DNA from: Chloroflexota bacterium
GTDB lineage: Bacteria > Chloroflexota > Anaerolineae > Anaerolineales > Villigracilaceae
Reading direction: 5' to 3'
NCBI GenBank assembly: GCA_019873735.1
Contig: JAIOAQ010000005.1
Coordinates: forward strand, 60,986 to 124,985
DNA: 64,000 nucleotides
Shown here: piece after piece, positions 56,190 to 64,000 of the stretch
Layout of the letters: each line of letters opens with the position of its first letter
Numbering within the stretch: position 1 is the first letter of the stretch
The notes under the pieces: model-generated
What the model saw: only the letters and a program-made list of their open reading frames with translations
Told to the model about the DNA's origin: nothing
Databases searched by the model: none
Made by a program: the position numbers and the translations under genes

Positions 56190-56480
56190 AAGCACAAATT
56201 TTCCTGACATTTTTCGTGGAATTCGTTTCATTCGTGGCAAAGCGCTTTAGAGCAAAACCATAGGGCTTCAAAATCTGCACTAATCCACAGCCAAGAACCT
56301 GCCGCGTTCAACTGCAGTGCTACCACGTGTTGTATAATACCATCCAACTTGATTCAACCGGTTAGCAAAGACCTTTTCGAAGTCATTGCCTACCCTAACC
56401 CTCCCGCAGGCTTACTTTTCGAAACACAAAAGCATCCAAGATTACAAAGGTCACTAAGTTTTCTTTTTGCAGTGCAGTCA
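56190..56480. repeat. Interspersed repeats upstream of tgt
   Basis: The 467-bp gap before tgt holds ATTCGTTTCATTCGTGG (56221-56237, matching 33126-33142 inverted), a left half of the palindromic element (TTGCCTACCCTAACCCTCCCGCAGG, 56386-56410) and CTTTTTGCAGTGCAGTC (56463-56479) as at 33342-33358. It looks like a site of accumulated repeat debris. No coding frame. Confidence 0.6.
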
Positions 56481-56498
56481 AGAAGCGGCAGAGCCTAA

Positions 56499-57617
<1,119 letters not shown>

Positions 57618-57625
57618 CACCCTTT

Positions 57626-58456
57626 ATGTCCATTTTTCAGGCTATTCTGCTTGGCATCGTGCAAGGTTTGACCGAATTCCTTCCGGTCTCATCCACCGCC
57701 CACCTGCTCATCGGCCAGACGGTGCTGGGACTTCCGGCCGGCGAGGCCATGTTCTCGTTCCTGGTCATCGTCCAGTGGGGCACCATTCTCTCCCTGCTTG
57801 TTTTCTTCTATAAAGATTTGTGGGAAATTCTGCGCGCTGTTCTGGTCAGTCTGGGACATCTCTTGAAGGGGCGCGCATCGGCGCTGACCCCTCAGGCACG
57901 CCTGGGCTGGCACATCCTGCTGGCCACCCTCCCTGCCCTGCTGGCCGGCTATCTGCTCAAAGACGCGGTAGAGGCTCTTTTCCAAACTCCTTTACTGGAG
58001 GCCGCCATCCGCCTGCTCACAGCCGCTCTTTTACTCACATTGGCCGAGCGGTTGACAAAGAAAACGCGAAATCTGGAAAGCATGACCTGGCTGGACGCGC
58101 TTGTCATCGGCCTGTTTCAGATCATTTCCGTTTTTCCTGGGGCATCCCGCTCCGGCACAACCATTTCGGCCGGCATGTTCTGCGGACTGGAGCGTAAATC
58201 GGCCGCCCGCTTTGCATTTCTGATGTCCATTCCGGTCATGCTGGCTGCCGGTGCTTATCAAATGCTGGACCTGTTGCATCTGCCCGACCTGACCGCCTTC
58301 CTGCCTCCCCTTACGGCCGGATTCATCAGCGCGGCCATCATCGGCTGGCTTGCCGTCAAATGGCTGCTGGCCTACCTCAACAAACACTCCCTCTACATTT
58401 TCGCCGCCTATTGCGCGCTTGCCGGCATAGTTTGTCTCATCCTCTCTCTGATTTAA
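57626..58456 (+). CDS. uppP: Undecaprenyl-diphosphatase
   Basis: 276 residues with eight membrane helices. Motifs GIVQGLTEFLPVSSTAHL near the N-terminus and FPGASRSGTTISAGMFCGL in the second half are the BacA/UppP signatures. It recycles the cell-wall lipid carrier at the membrane outer face. Starts eight bases after tgt. Confidence 0.95.
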   Translation: MSIFQAILLGIVQGLTEFLPVSSTAHLLIGQTVLGLPAGEAMFSFLVIVQWGTILSLLVFFYKDLWEILRAVLVSLGHLLKGRASALTPQARLGWHILLATLPALLAGYLLKDAVEALFQTPLLEAAIRLLTAALLLTLAERLTKKTRNLESMTWLDALVIGLFQIISVFPGASRSGTTISAGMFCGLERKSAARFAFLMSIPVMLAAGAYQMLDLLHLPDLTAFLPPLTAGFISAAIIGWLAVKWLLAYLNKHSLYIFAAYCALAGIVCLILSLI

Positions 58457-58466
58457 GGACCCTTTC

Positions 58467-59588
58467 ATGCTAGATTTCACTCAATACACCCCCAATATGC
58501 TCTCTCTGCTCAAACGCCTGGTAGAGACCGAAACCCCCTCCCACGATAAAGCAGCCGTCGATCGTTTGGGCGCAATCGTGGCCGAGGAAGCAAAGCGCCT
58601 GGGCGCAGACGTGGAAATCATCCCCAACCTGCAAACCGGCGACCACATCGTTGCCCGCTGGGGAACCCCGAGGCAAGAAGACGGCATCCTGCTCCTGGCG
58701 CACATGGATACCGTTTTCCCAATCGGAACACTGGAGAAAATGCCTTACTACGAAAAAGACGGCAAAGCCTACGGCCCCGGTGTGCTAGATATGAAATGCG
58801 GCATTGTGATGATCTTTGCCGCAATCGCTGCCCTACAACAGGCCGGACAAATGCCCAAGCGCCCCATCACGGCCCTGTTCACTTCTGATGAGGAAATCGG
58901 CAGCCCCAGTTCACGCGCCGTCATCGAGGGTCTGGCGCGTCAATCCGCGCTGGTGCTGGTATTAGAGGCCGCCATGCCCGATGGCGCGCTCAAGACCTGG
59001 CGCAAAGGCGTGGGCGACTACATCCTGCGCGTGCGCGGCCGCGCCGCACATGCCGGCAGCGGTCATCAAGAAGGGCGAAATGCCATCGAAGAACTGGCCC
59101 ATCAAATTCTCGCCATTCAGAAAATGACAGATTACAGCCGCGGCACCACTCTCAACGTAGGCGTTGTACGCGGCGGCACAGCCGCCAACGTCGTCCCCAA
59201 CGAGGCGGTGGCCGAAATAGACCTGCGGGTGATGCAGCCTGGCGAAGCCGAACGCATTCAGCAGGCGCTGCAAGCGCTTAAGCCCGTTCTCAATGGCACC
59301 TCGCTTGAATTGAGCGGCGAACTCAACCGGCCGCCGATGCCATTTGACGACCTGATGCGCGTTACCTTTGAGAAAGCATCTGCAATTGCCGCAGCCATTG
59401 GTTTGCAACTCAAGGCCGGCGGCTCTGGCGGCGGCTCAGATGCCAATTTTGTCGCCCCCTTGGGCATCCCCGTGTTAGACGGCCTGGGCGCCATTGGAGA
59501 TGGCTACCATTCGGAACGGGAGTACATCCTCATTGAAAGCCTGCCCGAACGCACCGCCCTGCTGGCCGCTTTGCTGCGAGACTGGTAA
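58467..59588 (+). CDS. M20-family metallopeptidase (carboxypeptidase G2-like)
   Basis: 373 residues. Metal ligands and catalytic residues: LLAHMDTVF (H79, D81), GVLDMKCG (D108), SDEEIGSP (E142, E143). The dimerisation domain GRAAHAGSGHQEGRNAI follows. Substrate likely a peptide or N-acyl amino acid, unknown. Ten bases after uppP. Confidence 0.88.
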   Translation: MLDFTQYTPNMLSLLKRLVETETPSHDKAAVDRLGAIVAEEAKRLGADVEIIPNLQTGDHIVARWGTPRQEDGILLLAHMDTVFPIGTLEKMPYYEKDGKAYGPGVLDMKCGIVMIFAAIAALQQAGQMPKRPITALFTSDEEIGSPSSRAVIEGLARQSALVLVLEAAMPDGALKTWRKGVGDYILRVRGRAAHAGSGHQEGRNAIEELAHQILAIQKMTDYSRGTTLNVGVVRGGTAANVVPNEAVAEIDLRVMQPGEAERIQQALQALKPVLNGTSLELSGELNRPPMPFDDLMRVTFEKASAIAAAIGLQLKAGGSGGGSDANFVAPLGIPVLDGLGAIGDGYHSEREYILIESLPERTALLAALLRDW

Positions 59589-60293
59589 ATGCGCCTGCTG
59601 GCCGGCTGCCTGCTTACCCTGATGCTGCTGACCGCCTGCAGCACGCCCCCCTCGGCCGTCACGTCACAGGTCATCACCGTTCACTACACATTCTCGACCA
59701 GGCCGCATCTGGCAGACCTGTACGATTGCGCTGCCGACCTGCCCGGCGTCATCCTGCAGGCCGAAGAGCGCCACGCTTCTTTCCTGGACCCTATGTCTGC
59801 TGACCTGATTCTGAGGCTCGGCGCGCCGCCCAGGCTGGATACCCCGTCCTACGCCCTGGGCACAGACGAACTGGTGCTCATTGTCCACCCATCCAACCCC
59901 GTTACCAGCCTGACGGCGGAACAAGCCGCCGACCTGTTCCGCGGGCGCATCCGCAACTGGCGCGAGGTGGGCGGCGCTGAGGCACCTGTCGAAGTGTGGG
60001 CCTACGCCGAAGGAGAAGACGTGCAACAGGCCCTGCAAGCCGCGTTGCTGGACAATGCGCCGCTCACGCCATCGGCACACATCGCCTTCAGCCCTGAAGG
60101 GATGGCCGCCGGCGTTGCCTCCCAGCCGGCCGCGATTGGCTTCCTGCCGCGCAATTTGCTGAGCGGCAGCGTCCGCCCGGTCACGCTTGAGGGCCGCGCC
60201 GCCCCTCTCTTGCCGACGCTGGCCATCGTCCGCGAAGAACCGCAGGGAAAAGTAAGGGCATTATTGGCCTGTATGCAGGCAAAAGTTCGCTGA
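59589..60293 (+). CDS. PstS-like substrate-binding lipoprotein
   Basis: 234 residues. Lipoprotein signal with LLTAC (C18 region). The core IVHPSNPVTSLTAEQAADLFRGRIRNWREVGG matches the PBP-like/phosphate-binding protein fold. It is shorter than PstS and lacks the SGTG phosphate-binding loop seen in pstS at 12625, so its ligand may differ. Its ATG directly follows the peptidase stop. It precedes the FGE-like lipoprotein. Confidence 0.78.
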   Translation: MRLLAGCLLTLMLLTACSTPPSAVTSQVITVHYTFSTRPHLADLYDCAADLPGVILQAEERHASFLDPMSADLILRLGAPPRLDTPSYALGTDELVLIVHPSNPVTSLTAEQAADLFRGRIRNWREVGGAEAPVEVWAYAEGEDVQQALQAALLDNAPLTPSAHIAFSPEGMAAGVASQPAAIGFLPRNLLSGSVRPVTLEGRAAPLLPTLAIVREEPQGKVRALLACMQAKVR

Positions 60294-60305
60294 AAGAGAG
60301 CCATC

Positions 60306-61982
60306 ATGTCATCCAAGTTTTGCCTGATTTTCTTCCTAGGGATGCTCATATCCGCCTGCCAGGGCCCTGCGCCAGAGATGACACCAACCGCCGCGGCTGT
60401 GCCCACCATGACCGAGGTCCCGCCCACCGGCGTCCCTACGCCAACAGTGTCAACCTTCCCGCTCGCCGGGCCGCAGGCAGGCGCTGCCATGCTCTGGCTG
60501 GATGGCAGCACGCTGGTCTATGTGCCGGCAGGCGAATTCATGATGGGCGATGGCGCAGCCGACGCCCCCATACACAGGGTGTATCTGAACGCCTACTGGA
60601 TTCAGCAAAATGAGGTGACCAATGGCATGTATGCGGCCTGCGTCCGTGCCGGAAGTTGCACGGGGGTCCCAGGCCTGGCGCAGCCGGGCGAAGAAAACCG
60701 GCCGGTAACAGGCGTCACCTGGGCGCAAGCGCGCAACTACTGCGACTGGATTCAAGGACGTTTGCCCACCGAGGCAGAATGGGAGCGCGCGGCACAGGGG
60801 CCGGGCGGAGCGGCTTACCCGTGGGGAGATGAGGCACCCGACTGCACACGCGCCAATTTCGGCACCTGCCGCCGCGCGCCGGCTGTGACCGGCAGTATGC
60901 AGCAGGGCAACAGCCCGCTGGGCCTGTTTGATCTGGCCGGGAACGTTGCCGAGTGGACAGGCGACTGGTACGCGCCCGATTATTATCAAACCGCGCCGCT
61001 GGATAACCCGGCCGGCCCGCCCTATGGCAATGTGCGCGTGGTGCGCGGCGGCAGTTATCTCAGTTCGGCTGCACAAATCAGCGCCCACACCCGCGCCTAC
61101 GAATGGCCAAAGAATCAGCGCCCCGACCTGGGATTCCGCTGCGTGGTGCCCAATCCGATCCTCTACCCGCCCTATTGCCAGGCAAGCGCCTTTGTGCCGG
61201 AGAGCGACAGCACAAGCGCGGCATCAACCTGCCAGCCGCCGACGGTCAACGTGCGCGGCAGTTATTGCCAGCAAAAGAAAGGCTATGTCTCGGCTGATGT
61301 GCCGGCCGGCGCACGCTGGCGGGTGGAGACTGCCCGCTTCGACTGTACCATCACCCCCATTTCTGAACAGACCGACCGTTTGACCTGTTTCGGTCAAGGA
61401 AACGTGGATTTTCAGGTAACGATTTGCACTGCTGGCTGTTTTGCACCTGCTTCTGCCGCTCAGCCCACCTGTCTGCCGGGGTATGCGTTTGATACAGAGA
61501 AAAGAGCCTGCATATACCATCTTTCGCCGCCGCTTTCCTGTCCAGATGGTTTTATGGTTCTGAAGCAAGAAGACAAAGAGGTTTGCCTCCCTAAAGCCAT
61601 TGAGCGGGTCTGTCCGGTCGGTCAATATTTCGATGAGGGGATAGCAGCCTGTCTGCCGGCAAGTGGTCAACTGGACTGCTTGATTTATGGGCAGGAAGCA
61701 GCACAAGCAGCAGAGGCCTGCTATCAGGGATGTCCGGCCGGCTATACCTATGATTCGTCCGCCCAATGCTGCCGAAGCAAAGGGGCTGGCTATCCCGAAT
61801 GTATGCCCGGCTATGTCTATGATGCGGCGCGCAATGCCTGCGTCTCAGGCGCAGGGTTCAGCAGTGAGGAATGTGCAACAGTGACTCTGCGCACCGGCGC
61901 GTGTGTGGACTGCGGCATCTATCCCAACTGTGAGCCGGGCTGCAAGGCCGACAAAAATACACAAACCTGCGTGATGCGTTAA
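60306..61982 (+). CDS. Lipoprotein with FGE-sulfatase fold and cysteine-rich tail
   Basis: 558 residues. Signal with lipobox MLISAC (C18), a Thr/Pro linker, then a formylglycine-generating-enzyme-like domain (about 70-295): VPAGEFMMGD, QQNEVTNGMYAACV, LPTEAEWERAAQG, LAGNVAEWTGDWY and NVRVVRGGSYLSS. The active cysteine pair of true FGE after GGSY is absent, so it is probably not a sulfatase activator. From about 300 the tail has some 30 cysteines in units such as CPAGYTYDSSAQCC and CMPGYVYDAARNAC, resembling EGF-like repeats. An extracellular binding role is likely. Confidence 0.85.
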   Translation: MSSKFCLIFFLGMLISACQGPAPEMTPTAAAVPTMTEVPPTGVPTPTVSTFPLAGPQAGAAMLWLDGSTLVYVPAGEFMMGDGAADAPIHRVYLNAYWIQQNEVTNGMYAACVRAGSCTGVPGLAQPGEENRPVTGVTWAQARNYCDWIQGRLPTEAEWERAAQGPGGAAYPWGDEAPDCTRANFGTCRRAPAVTGSMQQGNSPLGLFDLAGNVAEWTGDWYAPDYYQTAPLDNPAGPPYGNVRVVRGGSYLSSAAQISAHTRAYEWPKNQRPDLGFRCVVPNPILYPPYCQASAFVPESDSTSAASTCQPPTVNVRGSYCQQKKGYVSADVPAGARWRVETARFDCTITPISEQTDRLTCFGQGNVDFQVTICTAGCFAPASAAQPTCLPGYAFDTEKRACIYHLSPPLSCPDGFMVLKQEDKEVCLPKAIERVCPVGQYFDEGIAACLPASGQLDCLIYGQEAAQAAEACYQGCPAGYTYDSSAQCCRSKGAGYPECMPGYVYDAARNACVSGAGFSSEECATVTLRTGACVDCGIYPNCEPGCKADKNTQTCVMR

Positions 61983-61991
61983 ACCAAGCAA

Positions 61992-62017
61992 AAAAGGCGG
62001 CTGCCTAGCCGCCTTTT
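61992..62017. terminator. Bidirectional terminator between the FGE-like gene and phoU
   Basis: AAAAGGCGGC / GCCGCCTTTT stem with a six-base loop. The minus-strand side carries six T. Confidence 0.88.
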
Positions 62018-62035
62018 GGTTTCGCAGGGTTGCGC

Positions 62036-62725
62036 TCACTCCATGCTTTCTAATTCATCATACGAAGTGCTAATCTCCTTGACCTCGCCTGTGACGATGA
62101 AAATCGTGCGCTCACAGATATTTGTCACGCGGTCTGAAACGCGCTCCAGATTATGGGCCACCCACAGCAGCCAATTGGCGCGTTCAATGGTCTTGGGATC
62201 GCTCATCACATAAGTCATCAATTCCCGATAAACCTGAAGATAGAGCGCATCCACCTCATCATCTTCAGCGGGAATCTTTTTGGCTGCTTCAATATCTTCA
62301 TTGACAAAGGCGGTCAATGCCCGGTGGAGCATATCCACGCCTTTCTGAGCCATGCGCGGAATGTCAATTAACGGCTTCAGTAGAGGTTCATCGCCCATGC
62401 GGATATTGATCGTGGCAATCCCTTTGGCGTAGTCACCCATCCGCTCAAGTTCACCGGCAATCTCAAGGATAGAAGCCAGCAAGCGCAAATCGTGCGCCAT
62501 TGGCTGCTGCGTAGCAATGAGTATCATGACCCTATGCTCAATATCAAAGCGTTTGTCATTGATATGGCGGTCAAGTTCCATGATTTTACGGGAGGCTTCG
62601 ATATCACGCTTTTTAAGGGCCTCAACCGAATCCAAAATGGCTTGTTCCACCATACTGCCAAGCACAAGGACTTCGTCTTTGACCTCTTGAATGTGCTGGT
62701 CAAAAGACTTGCGGGTAGTTACCAT
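62036..62725 (-). CDS. phoU: Phosphate signalling protein PhoU
   Basis: About 229 residues, two three-helix repeats with the metal motifs ERMGDYAKGI and ERVSDRVTNI. PhoU links PstSCAB to phosphate signalling by the sensor kinase and regulator. The start is placed at ATG 62725, which has GAGGTG upstream. An ATG at 62749 is one base after a TATAAT and would be upstream of the predicted transcript. It lies 50 kb from the pst operon, behind a pstB fragment. Confidence 0.9.
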   Translation of the reverse strand: MVTTRKSFDQHIQEVKDEVLVLGSMVEQAILDSVEALKKRDIEASRKIMELDRHINDKRFDIEHRVMILIATQQPMAHDLRLLASILEIAGELERMGDYAKGIATINIRMGDEPLLKPLIDIPRMAQKGVDMLHRALTAFVNEDIEAAKKIPAEDDEVDALYLQVYRELMTYVMSDPKTIERANWLLWVAHNLERVSDRVTNICERTIFIVTGEVKEISTSYDELESME

Positions 62726-62751
62726 AAGCACCTCACTTCTCTTGCGCATAA

Positions 62752-62925
62752 TTATAAATCCTTTTTGTATCCAAAGCGTCCGGCAACATAATCTTGTATG
62801 CGCGTATCGCAATGGGTAGTGAAAATCTGCTCTATTTGGCCAAACTCAATCACCGTACCGGCCCGCAACGCCTCGCTAGCAAACCTCGCCAAAGAGCGGG
62901 CGGCTTGCTGCATGTTGTGAATCAC
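62752..62925 (-). pseudogene. Remnant of a pstB gene (C-terminal end)
   Basis: The minus strand encodes [10 protein letters not shown], then VIEFGQIEQIFTTHCDTR and DYVAGRFGYKKDL before TAA at 62752. This matches the last 55 residues of PstB (switch histidine HNMQQAAR through TGRFG), with a scrambled middle and no Walker A, signature or Walker B. No start or Shine-Dalgarno fits. A stop lies in frame just upstream (62956-62958). It stands where pstB normally precedes phoU, so an ancestral pst-phoU locus was probably broken here. The phoU -10 box overlaps its end. Confidence 0.8.
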
Positions 62926-62988
62926 TATAGGTAAGCATAGGAAGTATACATTGTCTTATCAAGAGGAGTTTTAAAGATAAAAAAGGAA

Positions 62989-63007
62989 CAGGTTAACGTC
63001 AGGTTAA
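62989..63007. promoter_or_regulatory. Pho-box-like direct repeat
   Basis: CAGGTTAA occurs at 62989-62996 and again at 63000-63007, period 11 bp (TTAACCTG twice on the minus strand). PhoB-type regulators bind 11-bp direct repeats, and the site is upstream of the pstB remnant and phoU. Sequence-specific evidence only. Confidence 0.45.
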
Positions 63008-63097
63008 GATCGCCGCACCAGGAACAAGCAGGAATCGCCGGCGCAGATGGTCAAGGATCGGAGGTTGCCTGGGTGGGAATTTCTTCGGCAATATCCA

Positions 63098-63126
63098 TTG
63101 TGCAATCCAACATTTGCTCGTATACT
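63098..63126 (+). promoter_or_regulatory. Promoter of the P-loop ATPase gene
   Basis: TTGTGC, a 17-bp spacer and TATACT, about 50 bp before ATG 63179. Confidence 0.6.
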
Positions 63127-63178
63127 TGGTTATACGCATGGCAGGATAAACGTTCAGGCAAACAGATGGGAGATCTGC

Positions 63179-64000
63179 ATGGCGACTCCAATAGAGTACC
63201 GTTTCCCGCATCCTTTTGGAGAAGTCTGTTGCGAAAACGAAATTGATGTTCTGCAAGAACATTACCCGGATTTCTATTACGATTTGAGCCGCTTTAACCA
63301 AGAAGCACTCGACCCGGAGGTTTACCTTATCGTCGGCCGGCGCGGCTGCGGCAAAACTTCATTGACCAAATACTTTGGCTTTCAGAGATACATTCGCGGA
63401 GCACACAATATTGATATCGATGAGCCGGCAATCTACGACGGTATTATCAACCGCATTGCCCGCAAGGATTACCTCTCCCCCGACTTAATTGTCAATGACG
63501 TACGCAAAATCTGGGAATATCTGATTTGGTCCCTGATTTTCTACGAGTTCCGCGCTTACGATCCCTGCTTTGAACGAGTGGGCTTTTTCACCGGCAAACA
63601 GGGCCGATTCTCAGTCTTTGTCCGCGAACTGATCAGGCAGGTCCTTGCCAAGTACGTGGACGAGGATGGATCTGTTGCCGATTCATTGACCGACATGCTG
63701 GCCGATCCGCTGTTCAGTAGAGCCAAAGAGCGGGCGCTTGCTATTGCCCGCACAGAACCTGTCATCATTGCAATTGATACTTTTGAGCGTTACGACCGTA
63801 ACAATGAGGCCATGATGGCCGTGACAGCCGCTTTAATCCAGGCAGCCAGCAAGTTCAATGTTGCCTACGCTCACAGAGGCATTCACATCAAAGCCTTTGT
63901 TTCCGCCGAAATTTTCCCCTACATTCAAGAAGGGAACATCCCCAATACCACCAAATTCATTCGCGATCCGCTCTACATGCTCTGGAAGCCCAAGGACTTA
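63179..64000 (+). CDS. P-loop ATPase (Sll1717-like), partial
   Basis: The first 274 codons of a gene that runs off the right edge. Walker A is VGRRGCGKTS at residues 52-61. A likely Walker B is EPVIIAIDTFERYD near residue 200. The order DFYYDLSRF-EVYLIVGRRGCGKTSLTKYF resembles Sll1717-family P-loop ATPases, a poorly characterised STAND/KAP-like group. GGGAG precedes ATG 63179. No downstream domain can be seen. It could be part of a phage-defence or signalling locus beyond the window. Confidence 0.75.
   Translation, partial: MATPIEYRFPHPFGEVCCENEIDVLQEHYPDFYYDLSRFNQEALDPEVYLIVGRRGCGKTSLTKYFGFQRYIRGAHNIDIDEPAIYDGIINRIARKDYLSPDLIVNDVRKIWEYLIWSLIFYEFRAYDPCFERVGFFTGKQGRFSVFVRELIRQVLAKYVDEDGSVADSLTDMLADPLFSRAKERALAIARTEPVIIAIDTFERYDRNNEAMMAVTAALIQAASKFNVAYAHRGIHIKAFVSAEIFPYIQEGNIPNTTKFIRDPLYMLWKPKDL

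Overview
The window looks like the chromosome of a free-living bacterium with moderately high GC. It is probably a member of the Chloroflexota (Anaerolineae-like). This is an inference from gene content: T-box-controlled valS, TldD/TldE, Ser/Thr kinase signalling, orphan response regulators, 7TM-HD, chromosomal parAB, and the absence of outer-membrane genes. No rRNA, tRNA, CRISPR array, prophage or transposase gene was seen. Genes are dense and often overlap or abut. Several promoters place a -10 box only 6-7 nt before the start codon, which suggests leaderless mRNAs.

Layout. 1-9.3 kb: the 5' part of a CASTOR/POLLUX-like ion channel (runs off the left edge), ArsM, a metallo-beta-lactamase-fold hydrolase, exonuclease III, TldE/TldD, an RlmI-like rRNA methyltransferase and a cupin. 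9.4-14.3 kb: a phosphate uptake locus (pstS-pstC-pstA-pstB and a PhoB-like regulator) with a second, divergently transcribed pstB. The two PstB ATPases carry complementary active-site deviations. 14.4-23.3 kb: a DUF4349 lipoprotein, valS with its T-box leader and an in-frame palindromic insertion, a putative metalloprotease, a thiolase, a PilZ protein and two PlsC acyltransferases flanking a stand-alone Gre C-terminal domain. 23.4-30.1 kb: a signalling cluster of two response regulators, a zinc-ribbon/FHA protein, a J-domain/VWA fusion, a PP2C phosphatase and a Ser/Thr kinase with a beta-propeller sensor.

30.2-41.7 kb: a metallophosphoesterase with a ParB-like-fold partner, a DHDPS-family aldolase, DgkA, YbeY, PgpH-type 7TM-HD, YqeY, a frameshifted phospholipase-like gene, a membrane-bound class III adenylate cyclase, an MFS transporter and a DUF1232 protein. 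41.9-46 kb: PfkB kinase, ParA, ParB, amidohydrolase. 46-54.6 kb: two histidine kinases (one with an MshEN-like N-terminus), a response regulator, a CpaE/TadZ-like receiver-ATPase, then XRE, TPR, GNAT, V4R, lipase and B3/4 proteins in one direction. 54.7-62 kb: a DsbA-like protein, PduO adenosyltransferase, Tgt, UppP, an M20 peptidase, a PstS-like lipoprotein and an FGE-fold lipoprotein with a cysteine-rich tail. 62-64 kb: PhoU preceded by a pstB remnant and a Pho-box-like direct repeat, then the start of a P-loop ATPase that runs off the right edge.

Two kinds of interspersed repeat recur between genes: a palindromic element with CCTCCCGCAGGTT/AACCTGCGGGAGG arms (four copies or parts), and GCAAAGACGC / CCACGAATGAA type repeats. 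A third, unrelated palindrome sits inside valS. Phosphate homeostasis (pst locus, phoU, pstB remnant) and phospho-signalling (STK/PP2C/FHA, orphan regulators, adenylate cyclase, c-di-AMP phosphodiesterase, PilZ and MshEN-like c-di-GMP receptors) are the dominant functional themes.
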